Shown here: positions 1 through 7,985 of the stretch, piece by piece
How the letters are laid out: each line of letters opens with the position of its first letter
Position numbering within the stretch: position 1 is the first letter of the stretch
From: Carboxydothermus islandicus
GTDB lineage: Bacteria > Bacillota > Z-2901 > Carboxydothermales > Carboxydothermaceae
Reading direction: 5' to 3'
DNA length: 45,436 bases
Assembly: GCF_001950325.1 (NCBI RefSeq)
Contig: NZ_BDJL01000008.1
Span: 1-45,436, forward strand
Position numbers and translations under genes: made by a program
The notes under the pieces: model-generated
What the model was told of the DNA's origin: nothing
Database searches by the model: none
What the model saw: only the letters and a program-made list of their open reading frames with translations

Positions 1-113
1 TTATCTTTTGTTCCTGCTCCTTAAAACCGCTGTTTTTCGCCCTACTTTGGGGTAATTTTATTTTTGGGTTTGTGTTTATACCTTATTTGGCGCGGTTCTC
101 TCAACTTAGCAAT

Positions 114-416
114 TTACTCATATCTAGATAGCTTAATAGGATAAAAATTTTTTAAAGGTGTTTTCACATCTGGAAGTAACTTAAATCTTTTGCTTATTTT
201 TTCGCTAATATCTCTATAATTATCACTAATTTGTTTTGCAGTTAAATCGTAGTAAATCATATTTTCAAAGAAAGTTTCTGCATCTAATTCATATTTTAAA
301 TTAATTTTTCGAATGTACAGCGGTAAATAAATAGAATAAACAGCAAATTTGACACCAAAATTTTGCAATTCTTTGATTTTGTATTTATAAAAACCAGCAA
401 TTTTTTGCTCAATCAC
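114..416 (-). CDS. Hypothetical protein, about 100 residues
   Basis: I do not recognise a family. The product is small, soluble-looking, rich in Lys, Ile, Tyr and Phe, with no signal peptide or convincing membrane segment. An open frame reaches a TTG at 425, but that codon touches the Shine-Dalgarno-like AAGGGG. The GTG at 416 sits about 9 nt after it and is the better start. The gene is visibly more AT-rich than the housekeeping genes of the window, which may indicate recent acquisition. It lies 56 bases downstream of the PcrA/UvrD helicase on the same strand, so it may be the last gene of the c-di-GMP riboswitch unit; that is inference from spacing only. Confidence 0.55.
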   Translation of the reverse strand: MIEQKIAGFYKYKIKELQNFGVKFAVYSIYLPLYIRKINLKYELDAETFFENMIYYDLTAKQISDNYRDISEKISKRFKLLPDVKTPLKNFYPIKLSRYE

Positions 417-472
417 AAAAATCAACCCCTTAATTTATACTATTTGACTAATAAATATTAATTTTTCATACT

Positions 473-2617
473 TTATAATACTTTATTTATGGGCGCAAAA
501 CTACCTAAGAGTTCTTTTATTTGCCCATTTGAAAATTTTACCTTAAGAACTACATCTCCATCTTTCGGCTTAACTTCTAATACAACTCCTTGCCCAAATT
601 TTTTGTGGATTACCTTTTCCCCCGGACGAAAAGTACCGGTAGTAGGAATAGTCTGCTTTGAAGTTACCTTTGGCCTAGCCTCCAAAAGATTTTCAATTAA
701 CTCTTCGGAAATCTCATCTAAAAAGCGTGAAGGTTCGTTATAATCGGTACGGCCATAAACCGTCCGCCGCCAGGCCCGGGTAAGATAAAGCCTCTTTTGC
801 GCCCGGGTAATACCTACATAGCAAAGCCTTCTTTCTTCTTCAAGTTCCTGGGGATCAATACTGAAAATGGCCCGACTGTGAGGAAATATCCCTTCCTCCA
901 GACCAACCAGAAAAACCACCGGAAACTCCAAACCCTTGGCAGCATGGAGGGTCATCATCTGTACCCGGTTTTCGCCACCTTCTTCGGTATCCGCATCGGT
1001 TAAAAGGGATATGGTTGCCAAAAACGCCTCTAAAGACTTATCTTCGCTCTCCCGCTCAAACGCCTGGGTTACGGTTAAAAACTCGTTTAAGTTTTCAATT
1101 CTCGCCCTTGCTTCCATGGTATCTTCCGCTTTTAACGCCGGTAGATAACCGGAACGTTCCAAAATTTCTTCGGTAAGTTTGGTAACACTTACCCTGTCCT
1201 TTAATTCCCGAAACCAGAGGAGCATTTCGCCAAATTCCTTTAAAACCTTCCTGGTTTTCCCGGAAACCAGAGCCAAAGCTTCATCCCTTAAAAGCAATAA
1301 CCCTATGGGCAGTCCAGTTTCGTCGGCATAAGCTTCAATTTTAGCAAAGCTCGCCTCACCTATACCTCTTTTAGGTTCATTTATAATTCTTTTTAACGAT
1401 ACTTTATCGTAGGGATTATCTACAACTCTAAGATAGGCAATAGTATCTTTTATTTCTTTTCGGTCATAAAAGCGCTTGCCATCAAATATTACGTACGGAA
1501 TACCTCTTTGCATAAACGCTTCTTCAAAGTCTTGGGATAAGGCATGGGTTCGGTACAAAAGAGCAATATCTTTGTAATTATACTCGCCGCTTTTCACCAA
1601 AGATTCGATGGTTAAAGCCACAAACGCCGCTTCATCTTTTTCATCAATTGCCGGGTAAAAATAAACGGGGTGACCCGGTTCTTTAGCAGAAAAAAGCTCT
1701 TTTTCCTTGCGCATCCGGTTGTTGGCAATTACCGCGTTAGCCGCATCGAGGATTTTCTGGGTTGAACGGTAATTTTCTTTTAAGATCACCACTTTTGCTT
1801 CCGGATAGTCCCGTTCAAAATTTAAGATATTGGTAATATCCGCTCCCCGCCAGGAGTAAATGCTCTGGTCAGGGTCGCCAACTACACAGAGATTGCGGTG
1901 TTTTTGGGCTAAAAGATTTACCAGCCGGTACTGAGCGTGGCTTGTATCCTGGTACTCATCCACCAGAATATATTTAAACCGCCGCTGGTAGTATTCAAGA
2001 ACGTGAGGATAATTTTCAAATAGTTTTACCGCATAATAAAGTAAATCATCAAAGTCAAGGGCATTATTTTTATTAAGCTTTTCCTGGTACATATTATAAA
2101 TTATCGCCACTTTTTCTTTAAATAAGTCATCGGCATCGTCACTATACTGCCGGGGAGAAATAAGCTTGTCCTTGGCCGAGGAAATATGATAGGCAATAGC
2201 CTTGGGAGCAAAACGTTTATCGTCAATATTTAGCTCTTTTAAGCACTCTTTTATTACCTGTATCTGGTCTTCCTCATCATAAACGGTAAAATTCCGGCTA
2301 AAACCAAGTTTTTCAATATCATTCCGTAATATCCTTAACGCAAAAGAATGAAAAGTAGAAATCCAGATTTCCCGGGCACTTCTTCCAACTAAATATTCCA
2401 CCCGTTCCCTCATTTCTTTTGCAGCTTTCTTGGTAAAAGAAATAGCCAAGATTTCAGAAGGCTTAGCCTTTTTTTGGAGAAGTAAGTAGGCAATACGGTA
2501 AGCTAAAACAAGAGTCTTCCCTGTACCAGCTCCGCCAAGTATCAAAAGAGGACCAAATGCATGAGTAACCGCTTTTTTTTGGGCAGGATTTAAAATTGCC
2601 ATATCATAAATATTCAT
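473..2617 (-). CDS. pcrA: ATP-dependent DNA helicase, PcrA/UvrD type (SF1A)
   Basis: A 714-residue 3'-5' superfamily 1A DNA helicase, the usual PcrA length. Visible motifs in order: Q-motif region LNPAQKKAV (9-17), Walker A GGAGTGKT (28-35), motif Ia ISFTKKAAKEM (59-69), ISTFHSF (86-92), Walker B VDEYQDT (219-225), motif III GDPDQSIYSWRGA (247-259), then further helicase motifs such as MMTLHAAKGLEF and RRLCYVGITRA. The last 55 residues, starting near FRPGEKVIHKKFGQGVV, form the Tudor-like C-terminal domain seen in PcrA. PcrA unwinds DNA in repair, removes RecA filaments and works with RNA polymerase. The start lies 40 nt after the 458-residue nuclease-like gene, with which it is probably co-transcribed. 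In many Firmicutes pcrA is next to ligA; here it is not, so this could be a second copy. Confidence 0.93.
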   Translation of the reverse strand: MNIYDMAILNPAQKKAVTHAFGPLLILGGAGTGKTLVLAYRIAYLLLQKKAKPSEILAISFTKKAAKEMRERVEYLVGRSAREIWISTFHSFALRILRNDIEKLGFSRNFTVYDEEDQIQVIKECLKELNIDDKRFAPKAIAYHISSAKDKLISPRQYSDDADDLFKEKVAIIYNMYQEKLNKNNALDFDDLLYYAVKLFENYPHVLEYYQRRFKYILVDEYQDTSHAQYRLVNLLAQKHRNLCVVGDPDQSIYSWRGADITNILNFERDYPEAKVVILKENYRSTQKILDAANAVIANNRMRKEKELFSAKEPGHPVYFYPAIDEKDEAAFVALTIESLVKSGEYNYKDIALLYRTHALSQDFEEAFMQRGIPYVIFDGKRFYDRKEIKDTIAYLRVVDNPYDKVSLKRIINEPKRGIGEASFAKIEAYADETGLPIGLLLLRDEALALVSGKTRKVLKEFGEMLLWFRELKDRVSVTKLTEEILERSGYLPALKAEDTMEARARIENLNEFLTVTQAFERESEDKSLEAFLATISLLTDADTEEGGENRVQMMTLHAAKGLEFPVVFLVGLEEGIFPHSRAIFSIDPQELEEERRLCYVGITRAQKRLYLTRAWRRTVYGRTDYNEPSRFLDEISEELIENLLEARPKVTSKQTIPTTGTFRPGEKVIHKKFGQGVVLEVKPKDGDVVLKVKFSNGQIKELLGSFAPINKVL

Positions 2618-2657
2618 TCTTACTACCCCTTTTAAAAAAATATGATTAAGTAATGTT

Positions 2658-4034
2658 TTACTTTACTAAATTAACCCTTCTACCTTCACTTATTAACTCA
2701 TTAAACAAATTTAAATAATCTTTTACTAAGCTTTTTAATTCACTTGTAACTTTTAGATAATTCCATTCACCTTTAAGAAATTTCCTAACTCTTTCCCCGG
2801 GAGGTAACTCAGCAAGTTCATTGTACTTTCTTCTTACTTCATCTTTGTGTTTGGATAAGTTTGCTATTAACCTATCAAGTAAAACAGTCTTTAAAGAAGG
2901 ATTAAAATACTTTTTAAAAAGCCCCATAAAACCATATTCTCTGCGCAGAGATTTAATTTTGTTTTCTTGCTCCATTAAATACTGTTGCGAGCAAGCATTA
3001 ATAAGGTCACCAAGCTTAACTTCTGCTTGTTGTATTTTTTGAAAGATTTCATTAAATTTTTTATATTTTATTTCATTTGTAAACATTTTCCCTAATAATG
3101 CTCCACCTAAAGAGCCAACAACTTTACCAAGAGCTGCCCCAATTGGCCCGCCAACACCAAATCCAAGAGCTGCCCCAATAGCTCCACCTATACCTCCTCC
3201 AAAGCCTACTCCAGCTACATCCAATCCAATATTTTTCAATGAAGTCAAAACATCAGTATAATTTTTCATTAATAAATTAAATTCTCGAGCTGAAGCAAAC
3301 AATAAAGTTACCACCGGAATATGAAAATCAAAAGCATGGAGATCATGAATGCCATCAAGGGTCGAAATGGTAGCTTCTTTAACATCAAAATAGCTTAAAT
3401 TTGGGTCAACAAAAACATCTTTATGAACAGCTGCAACATCAAAATTTTCAATGTTTGTAATAACCGGAATATTGTCATATTTATCAAAATGGTCACTAAT
3501 AAGGCTTTCATTTAAAGTTGTTTTTATTTGTATTGGATGACCATCTACAAGAAGATCGTACCCTGCATTATTGGGGTCTGCTGGAAATTCTACATGATGG
3601 CCTTGCGCAATTAAATCTTGCGCTACTTTTTGCTCGCCAACATATCCAACCAGCCTATTTATTGCTCCTTCTAGAGAATCGTGGTCTAAACTTTCAAAAT
3701 GGTCATGGATATAACTTAACAGGTCTTTATAGCTATCGATATTTCCCCCGGCTGAAAACTTTATAGCTTCTAAAACGGTAGAATCTATTTTGGTTAATGC
3801 TTCTATAGCATCATAAGTTGCGGTTGCTCCCACCAGTCCAAGTAAGCCTGGCTCTATATCAGCAATTCGCGGCATTGACTGGATTATTTCTTTTCTTTCT
3901 TCTTTGCTTAACTCTTTCCAGGGCTTATTTAAAATGCTATTATATTTAGCCCTTAAGATATTGGCTCTTACAAGGCCTAAGCTAATAAGCACAAAAACCC
4001 CTGCACTTAAAGCAATCTCTAAAATATAAATCAC
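2658..4034 (-). CDS. Membrane-anchored PD-(D/E)XK nuclease-like protein with glycine zipper
   Basis: Unrecognised 458-residue protein with a mosaic build. Residues 3-22 are a hydrophobic N-terminal anchor. Residues 127-175 look like a PD-(D/E)XK nuclease core: GYVGEQKVAQDLIAQG (130-145, E134), then GYD (158-160) and QIK (169-171), matching the Glu / Asp / (E/Q)xK pattern of Mrr- and YraN-like nucleases. Residues 273-315 are a dense glycine zipper with GxxxG repeats, typical of close helix packing in membranes. The C-terminal 140 residues are charged and helical. The nuclease call rests on motifs only. The gene follows a c-di-GMP-I riboswitch and terminator and precedes a helicase. The start is uncertain: GTG at 4034 overlaps the ribosome binding site GAGGGGTGAT, so an ATT at codon 4 (4025) is possible. 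Confidence 0.75.
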   Translation of the reverse strand: MIYILEIALSAGVFVLISLGLVRANILRAKYNSILNKPWKELSKEERKEIIQSMPRIADIEPGLLGLVGATATYDAIEALTKIDSTVLEAIKFSAGGNIDSYKDLLSYIHDHFESLDHDSLEGAINRLVGYVGEQKVAQDLIAQGHHVEFPADPNNAGYDLLVDGHPIQIKTTLNESLISDHFDKYDNIPVITNIENFDVAAVHKDVFVDPNLSYFDVKEATISTLDGIHDLHAFDFHIPVVTLLFASAREFNLLMKNYTDVLTSLKNIGLDVAGVGFGGGIGGAIGAALGFGVGGPIGAALGKVVGSLGGALLGKMFTNEIKYKKFNEIFQKIQQAEVKLGDLINACSQQYLMEQENKIKSLRREYGFMGLFKKYFNPSLKTVLLDRLIANLSKHKDEVRRKYNELAELPPGERVRKFLKGEWNYLKVTSELKSLVKDYLNLFNELISEGRRVNLVK

Positions 4035-4044
4035 CCCTCATTAT

Positions 4045-4077
4045 AAAATAAAAACCCTTCAGCTAAAACCGAAGGGT
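4045..4077 (-). terminator. Intrinsic terminator of the c-di-GMP riboswitch
   Basis: On the minus strand ACCCTTC pairs with GAAGGGT across a 10-nt loop, followed by TTTTTATTTT. It lies 13 bases downstream of the aptamer and about 10 bases before the coding start, the place of a riboswitch expression platform. The 5' arm CCCTTCGG (4069-4076) can instead pair with the aptamer P1 3' strand. Confidence 0.85.
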
Positions 4078-4090
4078 CATAAGAACCTGC

Positions 4091-4182
4091 CCCCCGGCAG
4101 CTGGCTGGCATAGCAAGACAACCTGCTTTAGCCCCTATAGCTTTGCGCCCCCGGCTTTCGCCAGGTTTGCCTTTATCGGGAG
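4091..4182 (-). promoter_or_regulatory. Cyclic-di-GMP-I (GEMM-I) riboswitch aptamer
   Basis: The minus strand carries the class-I c-di-GMP aptamer signature in order: GGCAAACC, a GAAA tetraloop hairpin (CUGGC-GAAA-GCCGG), GGGCGCAAAGC, GGGGCUAAAGC, then AUGCCAGCCAGCUGCCGG. P1 is CUCCCG (4182-4177) with CGGGGG (4096-4091). The GAAA loop and its receptor region, and the GCAAA joint that holds the ligand, are conserved features of this class. The P1 3' strand CCGGGGGG (4097-4090) can pair over 8 bp with CCCUUCGG (4076-4069), the 5' arm of the terminator. Ligand-stabilised P1 should therefore release the terminator, which predicts a genetic OFF switch. It governs the nuclease-like gene at 2658-4034 and perhaps the genes after it. 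Confidence 0.92.
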
Positions 4183-4188
4183 AGAATT

Positions 4189-4217
4189 TTTATCTTTTTT
4201 TAATTAATTTTAACCAA
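4189..4217 (-). promoter_or_regulatory. Candidate promoter of the riboswitch transcript
   Basis: Minus strand -35 TTGGTT (4217-4212), 17-nt spacer, -10 GATAAA (4194-4189). Transcription would begin at about 4182, the first base pair of the aptamer P1 stem, which supports the choice. Both boxes are imperfect and the region is AT-rich, so chance matches are possible. Confidence 0.4.
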
Positions 4218-4267
4218 TTTTCTTTGGAAATTTTGACGATTTATGTCGATTAATAAGTTTTATAAAA

Positions 4268-5296
4268 CTATATCTTGCGGTTTTCTACCCAGTATTTTAA
4301 AAGGAATTCTGTATTATATATATATCGAGAATCAATTAATGAAAGTCTACTATTACTTAATCCACTTTTAATATACCCTTTTAATTGGTCGACAGAGCCA
4401 CGATAGGTAAAACTTGCAGCCCGGGGATGCCCTCCGCCACCAAAAATGCTGGCCAGTTTATTTACCCGCACCCCACCGTTTGAACGAAGGCTTACACGAT
4501 ATTGTGCTGTTCCTGCAGGAGAAACAACTGCTACCATATCTACCAGTAAGGTTTTAAGAAGGTGATTTGCTATATCCGAAAGCCATTCCTGATTTAGCCA
4601 TACAGGCACGTTTTTTAAAACTACCCAGCGTACTTTCTCAACTTCTACTTTCTGTAAAGCTTTTTCCTTTAAGCTGTTGAGGTCTTTAATTCCTTTTGTG
4701 ACTAAATTTATTTCTTCTGAAGAAAATCCTTCATAATTTGCAATGATTTTTTCAACAATACCGTTTTTTTCTATAAGTAAGTCTAAAAATCTTTTTCTTC
4801 CCAATTTCTTGAAGATCAAATGAAGCTTTAAAGCATTATCCCAGTCTTCATCCTCCAACTGCCATAAATCTCTTACTTCCACGTACTTTATCAACTTTTT
4901 CAAATTTCCAGGAGCCCCAATATTTTCCCAGAAGAGGGTAGAAGCTGATTTGTTGACATCAACAATATAGCCGTTAATCTCAGCTTTTTGTGAATACTGA
5001 CAAGAATCTTCATGATGGTCGAAATAGTAAATCTCCTCAGCTCCCTTCTTAGAAAATTCTTTTGCCAGCACAGGTAATCCAAGGTCAGTAATGAAAACTC
5101 TTGCCTTTTCGCTACTTCTAAGATTTTCTTTATAGAAATTAAACGCTTCAGTAGGCGAACCAAAAGCAAGTACTACTCCATCAGGATAAAGAGTTTTAAA
5201 AAGGTACGCACATACAATGCCATCTAAATCCGAACCGTGAGTTAGATTTAAATTTAAAATATCATTTCCAGAGACATAGTAATTCCTTTCAAACAT
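4268..5296 (-). CDS. DHH-family phosphoesterase, NrnB/YngD-like oligoribonuclease
   Basis: A 342-residue DHH/DHHA1 phosphoesterase. Metal-binding motifs are visible: HGSDLDG (20-26), ITDLG (69-73), the DHH triad (93-95), D143 in EVRDLWQLED, and the DHHA1 motif GGGGHPRAAS (286-295). The SDLDG form of motif I, the ASTLFWE segment and VRDLW resemble NrnB (YngD) of Bacillus more than NrnA. NrnB-type enzymes degrade short RNA oligonucleotides from the 3' end; enzymes of this group can also act on pGpG or pAp. An in-frame ATG at 5314 is open, but GGGGGAGG stands 8 nt before the ATG at 5296, which is the better start. The gene lies just upstream of the c-di-GMP riboswitch on the same strand. A second DHH protein (NrnA) is at 29134-30084. 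Confidence 0.8.
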   Translation of the reverse strand: MFERNYYVSGNDILNLNLTHGSDLDGIVCAYLFKTLYPDGVVLAFGSPTEAFNFYKENLRSSEKARVFITDLGLPVLAKEFSKKGAEEIYYFDHHEDSCQYSQKAEINGYIVDVNKSASTLFWENIGAPGNLKKLIKYVEVRDLWQLEDEDWDNALKLHLIFKKLGRKRFLDLLIEKNGIVEKIIANYEGFSSEEINLVTKGIKDLNSLKEKALQKVEVEKVRWVVLKNVPVWLNQEWLSDIANHLLKTLLVDMVAVVSPAGTAQYRVSLRSNGGVRVNKLASIFGGGGHPRAASFTYRGSVDQLKGYIKSGLSNSRLSLIDSRYIYNTEFLLKYWVENRKI

Positions 5297-5389
5297 TTCT
5301 TCCGCCTCCCCCATGTTTTATTGACAATACTAGAATAAAACATTTGGAATAAAAAATTTTTTCCAAAGACTCCTGCCCTTCCCCCCTAA

Positions 5390-5428
5390 ACTTAAAACCC
5401 CCTGAAGCTTTTTCAGGGGGGGTTAAGT
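5390..5428 (-). terminator. Strong stem-loop after the alpha/beta hydrolase remnant
   Basis: CCCCCTGAA and TTCAGGGGG form a 9-bp stem with a 5-nt loop, and flanking ACTTAA/TTAAGT extend the symmetry. On the minus strand the stem is followed by TTTTAAGTTT. It separates the fatty-acid operon from the DHH gene and probably terminates the operon. Confidence 0.75.
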
Positions 5429-5459
5429 TTTAGCTTTTAAAGAAGCTTTTCAAAATATC

Positions 5460-6200
5460 TTATACTTCCGGTACCTCTTCAAAAAATCCGTGGCCGGCGG
5501 GGCTAAACTTCATTAAGCGAGAGTTCGGGATGTTTTTTCGCAGGATATCGGAGTTTTCGTGGCGCAATATCTGATCTTTCATCCCGGTCATGATTAAGGC
5601 TGGGACGATGATTTTAAATCATTTAAACTGTCAAAGTTCAAAATAGCATTTAGCTTGCGGAAAAAGCCTTCCCTGGAAATGGGAAGTTTCATGTAACGCT
5701 CCACAAATAAATCAATTACCTGTGGGTACTTTTTAATTGTTTCTTCACAGAAGATTAAGTTAGCTGTTTTGCGGGCCCGCTCCTCCAGGGAAGTATCTCC
5801 CCAGAGAAGAGCCTGGGAAGGTATCCCGTGTTTTACTCCGCAAAAAGTACAGCCCAGTACCAGTTTTTCTACCCGTTCCGGATATTTAATGGCAAAAATC
5901 TGGGCAATCATCCCGCTTATCGAAATGCCAAAAATGTGAGCTTTTCTATTTTCAAGACATCCAGAAGTTCCTTTAAATCATCGGCATTGGTTTCTATAGT
6001 CCAGGGCTCTTCAGGGCAGTCGCTTCTACCTGCTCCCCGGTTGTCCGGTAAAATGAACCGGAAGTCCTCACTCATCTCAAAGACAAACCGATCGCTCCAC
6101 CAGTCCGCATTGCCTCCTAAACCCATGATGCAGAGAAGCGTGGACCGCTTCCGTGTTCTTTATAAAACATCCGAATGCCGTTAACCTCAGTGTTTTGCAC
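5460..6200 (-). pseudogene. Alpha/beta hydrolase broken by three frameshifts
   Basis: Four pieces in three frames together read as one alpha/beta hydrolase of roughly 245 residues. Piece 1 (6200 to about 6140) gives VNGIRMFYKEHGSGP. Piece 2 (about 6140-5940) gives LLCIMGLGGNADWW and the oxyanion/strand region ILPDNRGAGRSD. Piece 3 (about 5945-5612) contains the nucleophile elbow FGISISGMIAQ and YPERVEKLVLG. Piece 4 (about 5612-5460) carries GMKDQ with the acid and PAGHGFFEE with the catalytic His. Each junction fits loss of a single base. All three catalytic residues survive, so the decay is recent or the reads are wrong. Position at the end of a beta-oxidation operon fits a thioesterase or esterase role; that is inference. 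Confidence 0.85.
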
Positions 6201-6227
6201 TGAAAGTCATTCATTTACTTCAAGAAT

Positions 6228-7523
6228 TTAGCTTATCGAATAAAGTTCTAAATCAAAGCCTTCTTCCTTTTTGTAACGGTTAAAAATGTAGTGCCGGTAA
6301 TTTACGTATTCGTCATAATTGCAAAAGATACCGGCTTCCTTGAGGCCTTCTTCAAGGTCTTTTATGGAAGGCGGACAGCCTTTTAAAGCAATAGCATGTT
6401 TTATATTGGGGTTATCTTTGTTTAATTCACAGACACATTTGCCAAATAAAACGGTATAGTCAAAGCCCGGTGACGCGAGCTGCCTTTTACCGCTTACCAC
6501 TTCCACATTGGGGAAAGGCTTACCTTTAAAAGCCGACATAAACATTATAAGCATGGGGTTATACATTCCCGAACAGCCGGTACAGAGGGAACTATCGTAT
6601 TTTCTGATGGCAAGTCCGGTTATACCCCTTTTGGCAAAACCAATGGGTCCTAAATCCCCCTCCTGCCATTCCCAGTCGTAATCAATAAATTGCCGGTGGG
6701 CGTTAAGATCTTCACCTCGAATTTCAAGATTTTGCAGGTCAAGGCTTCTCCCAGTTAGACCGGCAAAATAGCGTAAATGCTCTATTTTCTCTGCCCGGTA
6801 ACCCATGATTTCTGCTCCTACAATATCAGCCGCTAAAATATCCGTCGAGGCAATAATTAAGTTTTTGCGATAGGCTTTGCCGGTAGGACCCGGACCTTTT
6901 TCCAAGACAAAAACACCGTCAATTATAGTTAGAGCAACAGGTAGCCGGGTAGCTAAATGAGGAAAGGTATGTTCTAAATCCCAGTCTTTACCGTGGCAGT
7001 GGGTTTTGGAACGGCGGTTAATGGTACCTTTTAGATTTTTAATCCCCAGGGAAACTTTGCACTGGTTGTGGGTTTTTAAGACCGGAAGGTTAATGATTTT
7101 ATCGGCTTTTAAAGCTCTATTGGCTACCGAAAGCTTAATGGGGCCAAAATCTATTTCCGTAAACTTTTCTTCATTAAAATCTACCAGCTCCACACCGTAC
7201 TTTTCCGCCAGCTTTTCATAACCCAAAACCTTAAAAATTTGCCTTCCCATGGGGCGAGGGTTCATAAGAGAACCCTCGCCGATTGTCAGCCGGCTAAATC
7301 CTTCTTCTTTGAGAATTCGAACCAGCGCCGCCATAACCGCCGATGTTGTCACGACCCCAAAGGGCGGAAAGGGCAGGTTAAAATCCCAGGAAACCAAGTT
7401 GGGCTTTATTAAAATTTTGTCATCTTTTTTTAAACCCGAAAGGCCATCACAGAGTTCAAGGGCTTTTCTCAGGGAGTGATACGCATCCTCAAACTTTACA
7501 ATTGAAACCACCGGTTTAGTCAA
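6228..7523 (-). CDS. DUF362 family protein with Cys-rich C-terminal part
   Basis: A 431-residue protein whose first 300 residues show the DUF362 pattern: [11 protein letters not shown] (about 47-57), [28 protein letters not shown] and the central [11 protein letters not shown] region. The C-terminal part has Cys residues in SSLCTGCSG and FGKCVCEL plus a late KGCPPS. In other members an Fe-S domain lies there, but I cannot show a full ferredoxin motif. The biochemical function is unknown. The start is a TTG overlapping the TGA of the acyl-CoA synthetase remnant, with GGTGGTGA 6 nt upstream, so the gene was translationally coupled to it. Membership of the fatty-acid operon is clear from strand and spacing; a redox role there is a guess. 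Confidence 0.8.
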   Translation of the reverse strand: MTKPVVSIVKFEDAYHSLRKALELCDGLSGLKKDDKILIKPNLVSWDFNLPFPPFGVVTTSAVMAALVRILKEEGFSRLTIGEGSLMNPRPMGRQIFKVLGYEKLAEKYGVELVDFNEEKFTEIDFGPIKLSVANRALKADKIINLPVLKTHNQCKVSLGIKNLKGTINRRSKTHCHGKDWDLEHTFPHLATRLPVALTIIDGVFVLEKGPGPTGKAYRKNLIIASTDILAADIVGAEIMGYRAEKIEHLRYFAGLTGRSLDLQNLEIRGEDLNAHRQFIDYDWEWQEGDLGPIGFAKRGITGLAIRKYDSSLCTGCSGMYNPMLIMFMSAFKGKPFPNVEVVSGKRQLASPGFDYTVLFGKCVCELNKDNPNIKHAIALKGCPPSIKDLEEGLKEAGIFCNYDEYVNYRHYIFNRYKKEEGFDLELYSIS

Positions 7524-7974
7524 GATTTCTCACCACCAAGCTTTTTTAGTTCTTCCTCCCGCAGTAGACGGCGTAAAACTTTACCAACGGCAGTTTTCGG
7601 AAGTTCGGATCTGAATTCCACCAGGCGCGGCACTTTGTACCTGGCCAGGTGAGCATTGCAGAATTCAATTACTTCCTGCTCCGTTAAGGTTTCACCCTCT
7701 TTAACCACAATATAGGCTTTGACCGTTTCTCCCCGGTAAGCATCGGGTACACCCACGCTTCGGGACGATTCCAGTAACCTTTCATCACCTGCGGTCCTTT
7801 TACTACCAGCTCGCCAATTTCTCCCGGCGGTAAATCTTCCCCCGTTTCTAAATCAACGATTTTAGCAAGGGTATCGGGATAGGCGCTGAACCGCTGACGC
7901 AAAAATAGATGGACTTTAAGTCATACCTGGCTGATTGGTGCACTCATAAATCTGGATGATTCTATATCCGGCAT
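7520..7974 (-). pseudogene. Acyl-CoA synthetase (FadD-like) remnant with internal deletions
   Basis: Only pieces of an AMP-forming acyl-CoA ligase (normally about 550 residues) remain. Around 7940-7880 one frame reads [17 protein letters not shown], a conserved central block. It is joined directly to [20 protein letters not shown] and [18 protein letters not shown] (about 7885-7768), so roughly a hundred residues are missing between them. At about 7765 the frame jumps to [14 protein letters not shown] and runs to [12 protein letters not shown] and the stop at 7520, skipping the YTGD and hinge region of about 60 residues. The ATG at 7974 with GGAGG before it gives only 17 codons. The N-terminal half is absent. 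The gene cannot make an active ligase. It lies between a crotonase and DUF362 gene in the operon. Confidence 0.88.
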
Positions 7975-7985
7975 TAATTCCTCCA

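Noticed and set aside
1..113. Shine-Dalgarno-like AAGGAGCAGG on the minus strand near the left edge
   Set aside because: It probably serves a gene beyond the window; no coding start is visible here, and nothing else was found in this stretch.
5321..5350. TTGACA on the plus strand at 5321
   Set aside because: No -10 box at a suitable distance and no plus-strand gene to serve.
5594..6126. Two separate short open frames that look like independent genes
   Set aside because: They are adjacent pieces of one alpha/beta hydrolase; the missing elbow and C-terminus appear in the neighbouring frames, so I merged them as one pseudogene.
7520..7902. Two overlapping open frames on the same strand read as separate small proteins
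   Set aside because: Both match parts of one acyl-CoA ligase; the overlap is a frame jump at an internal deletion.
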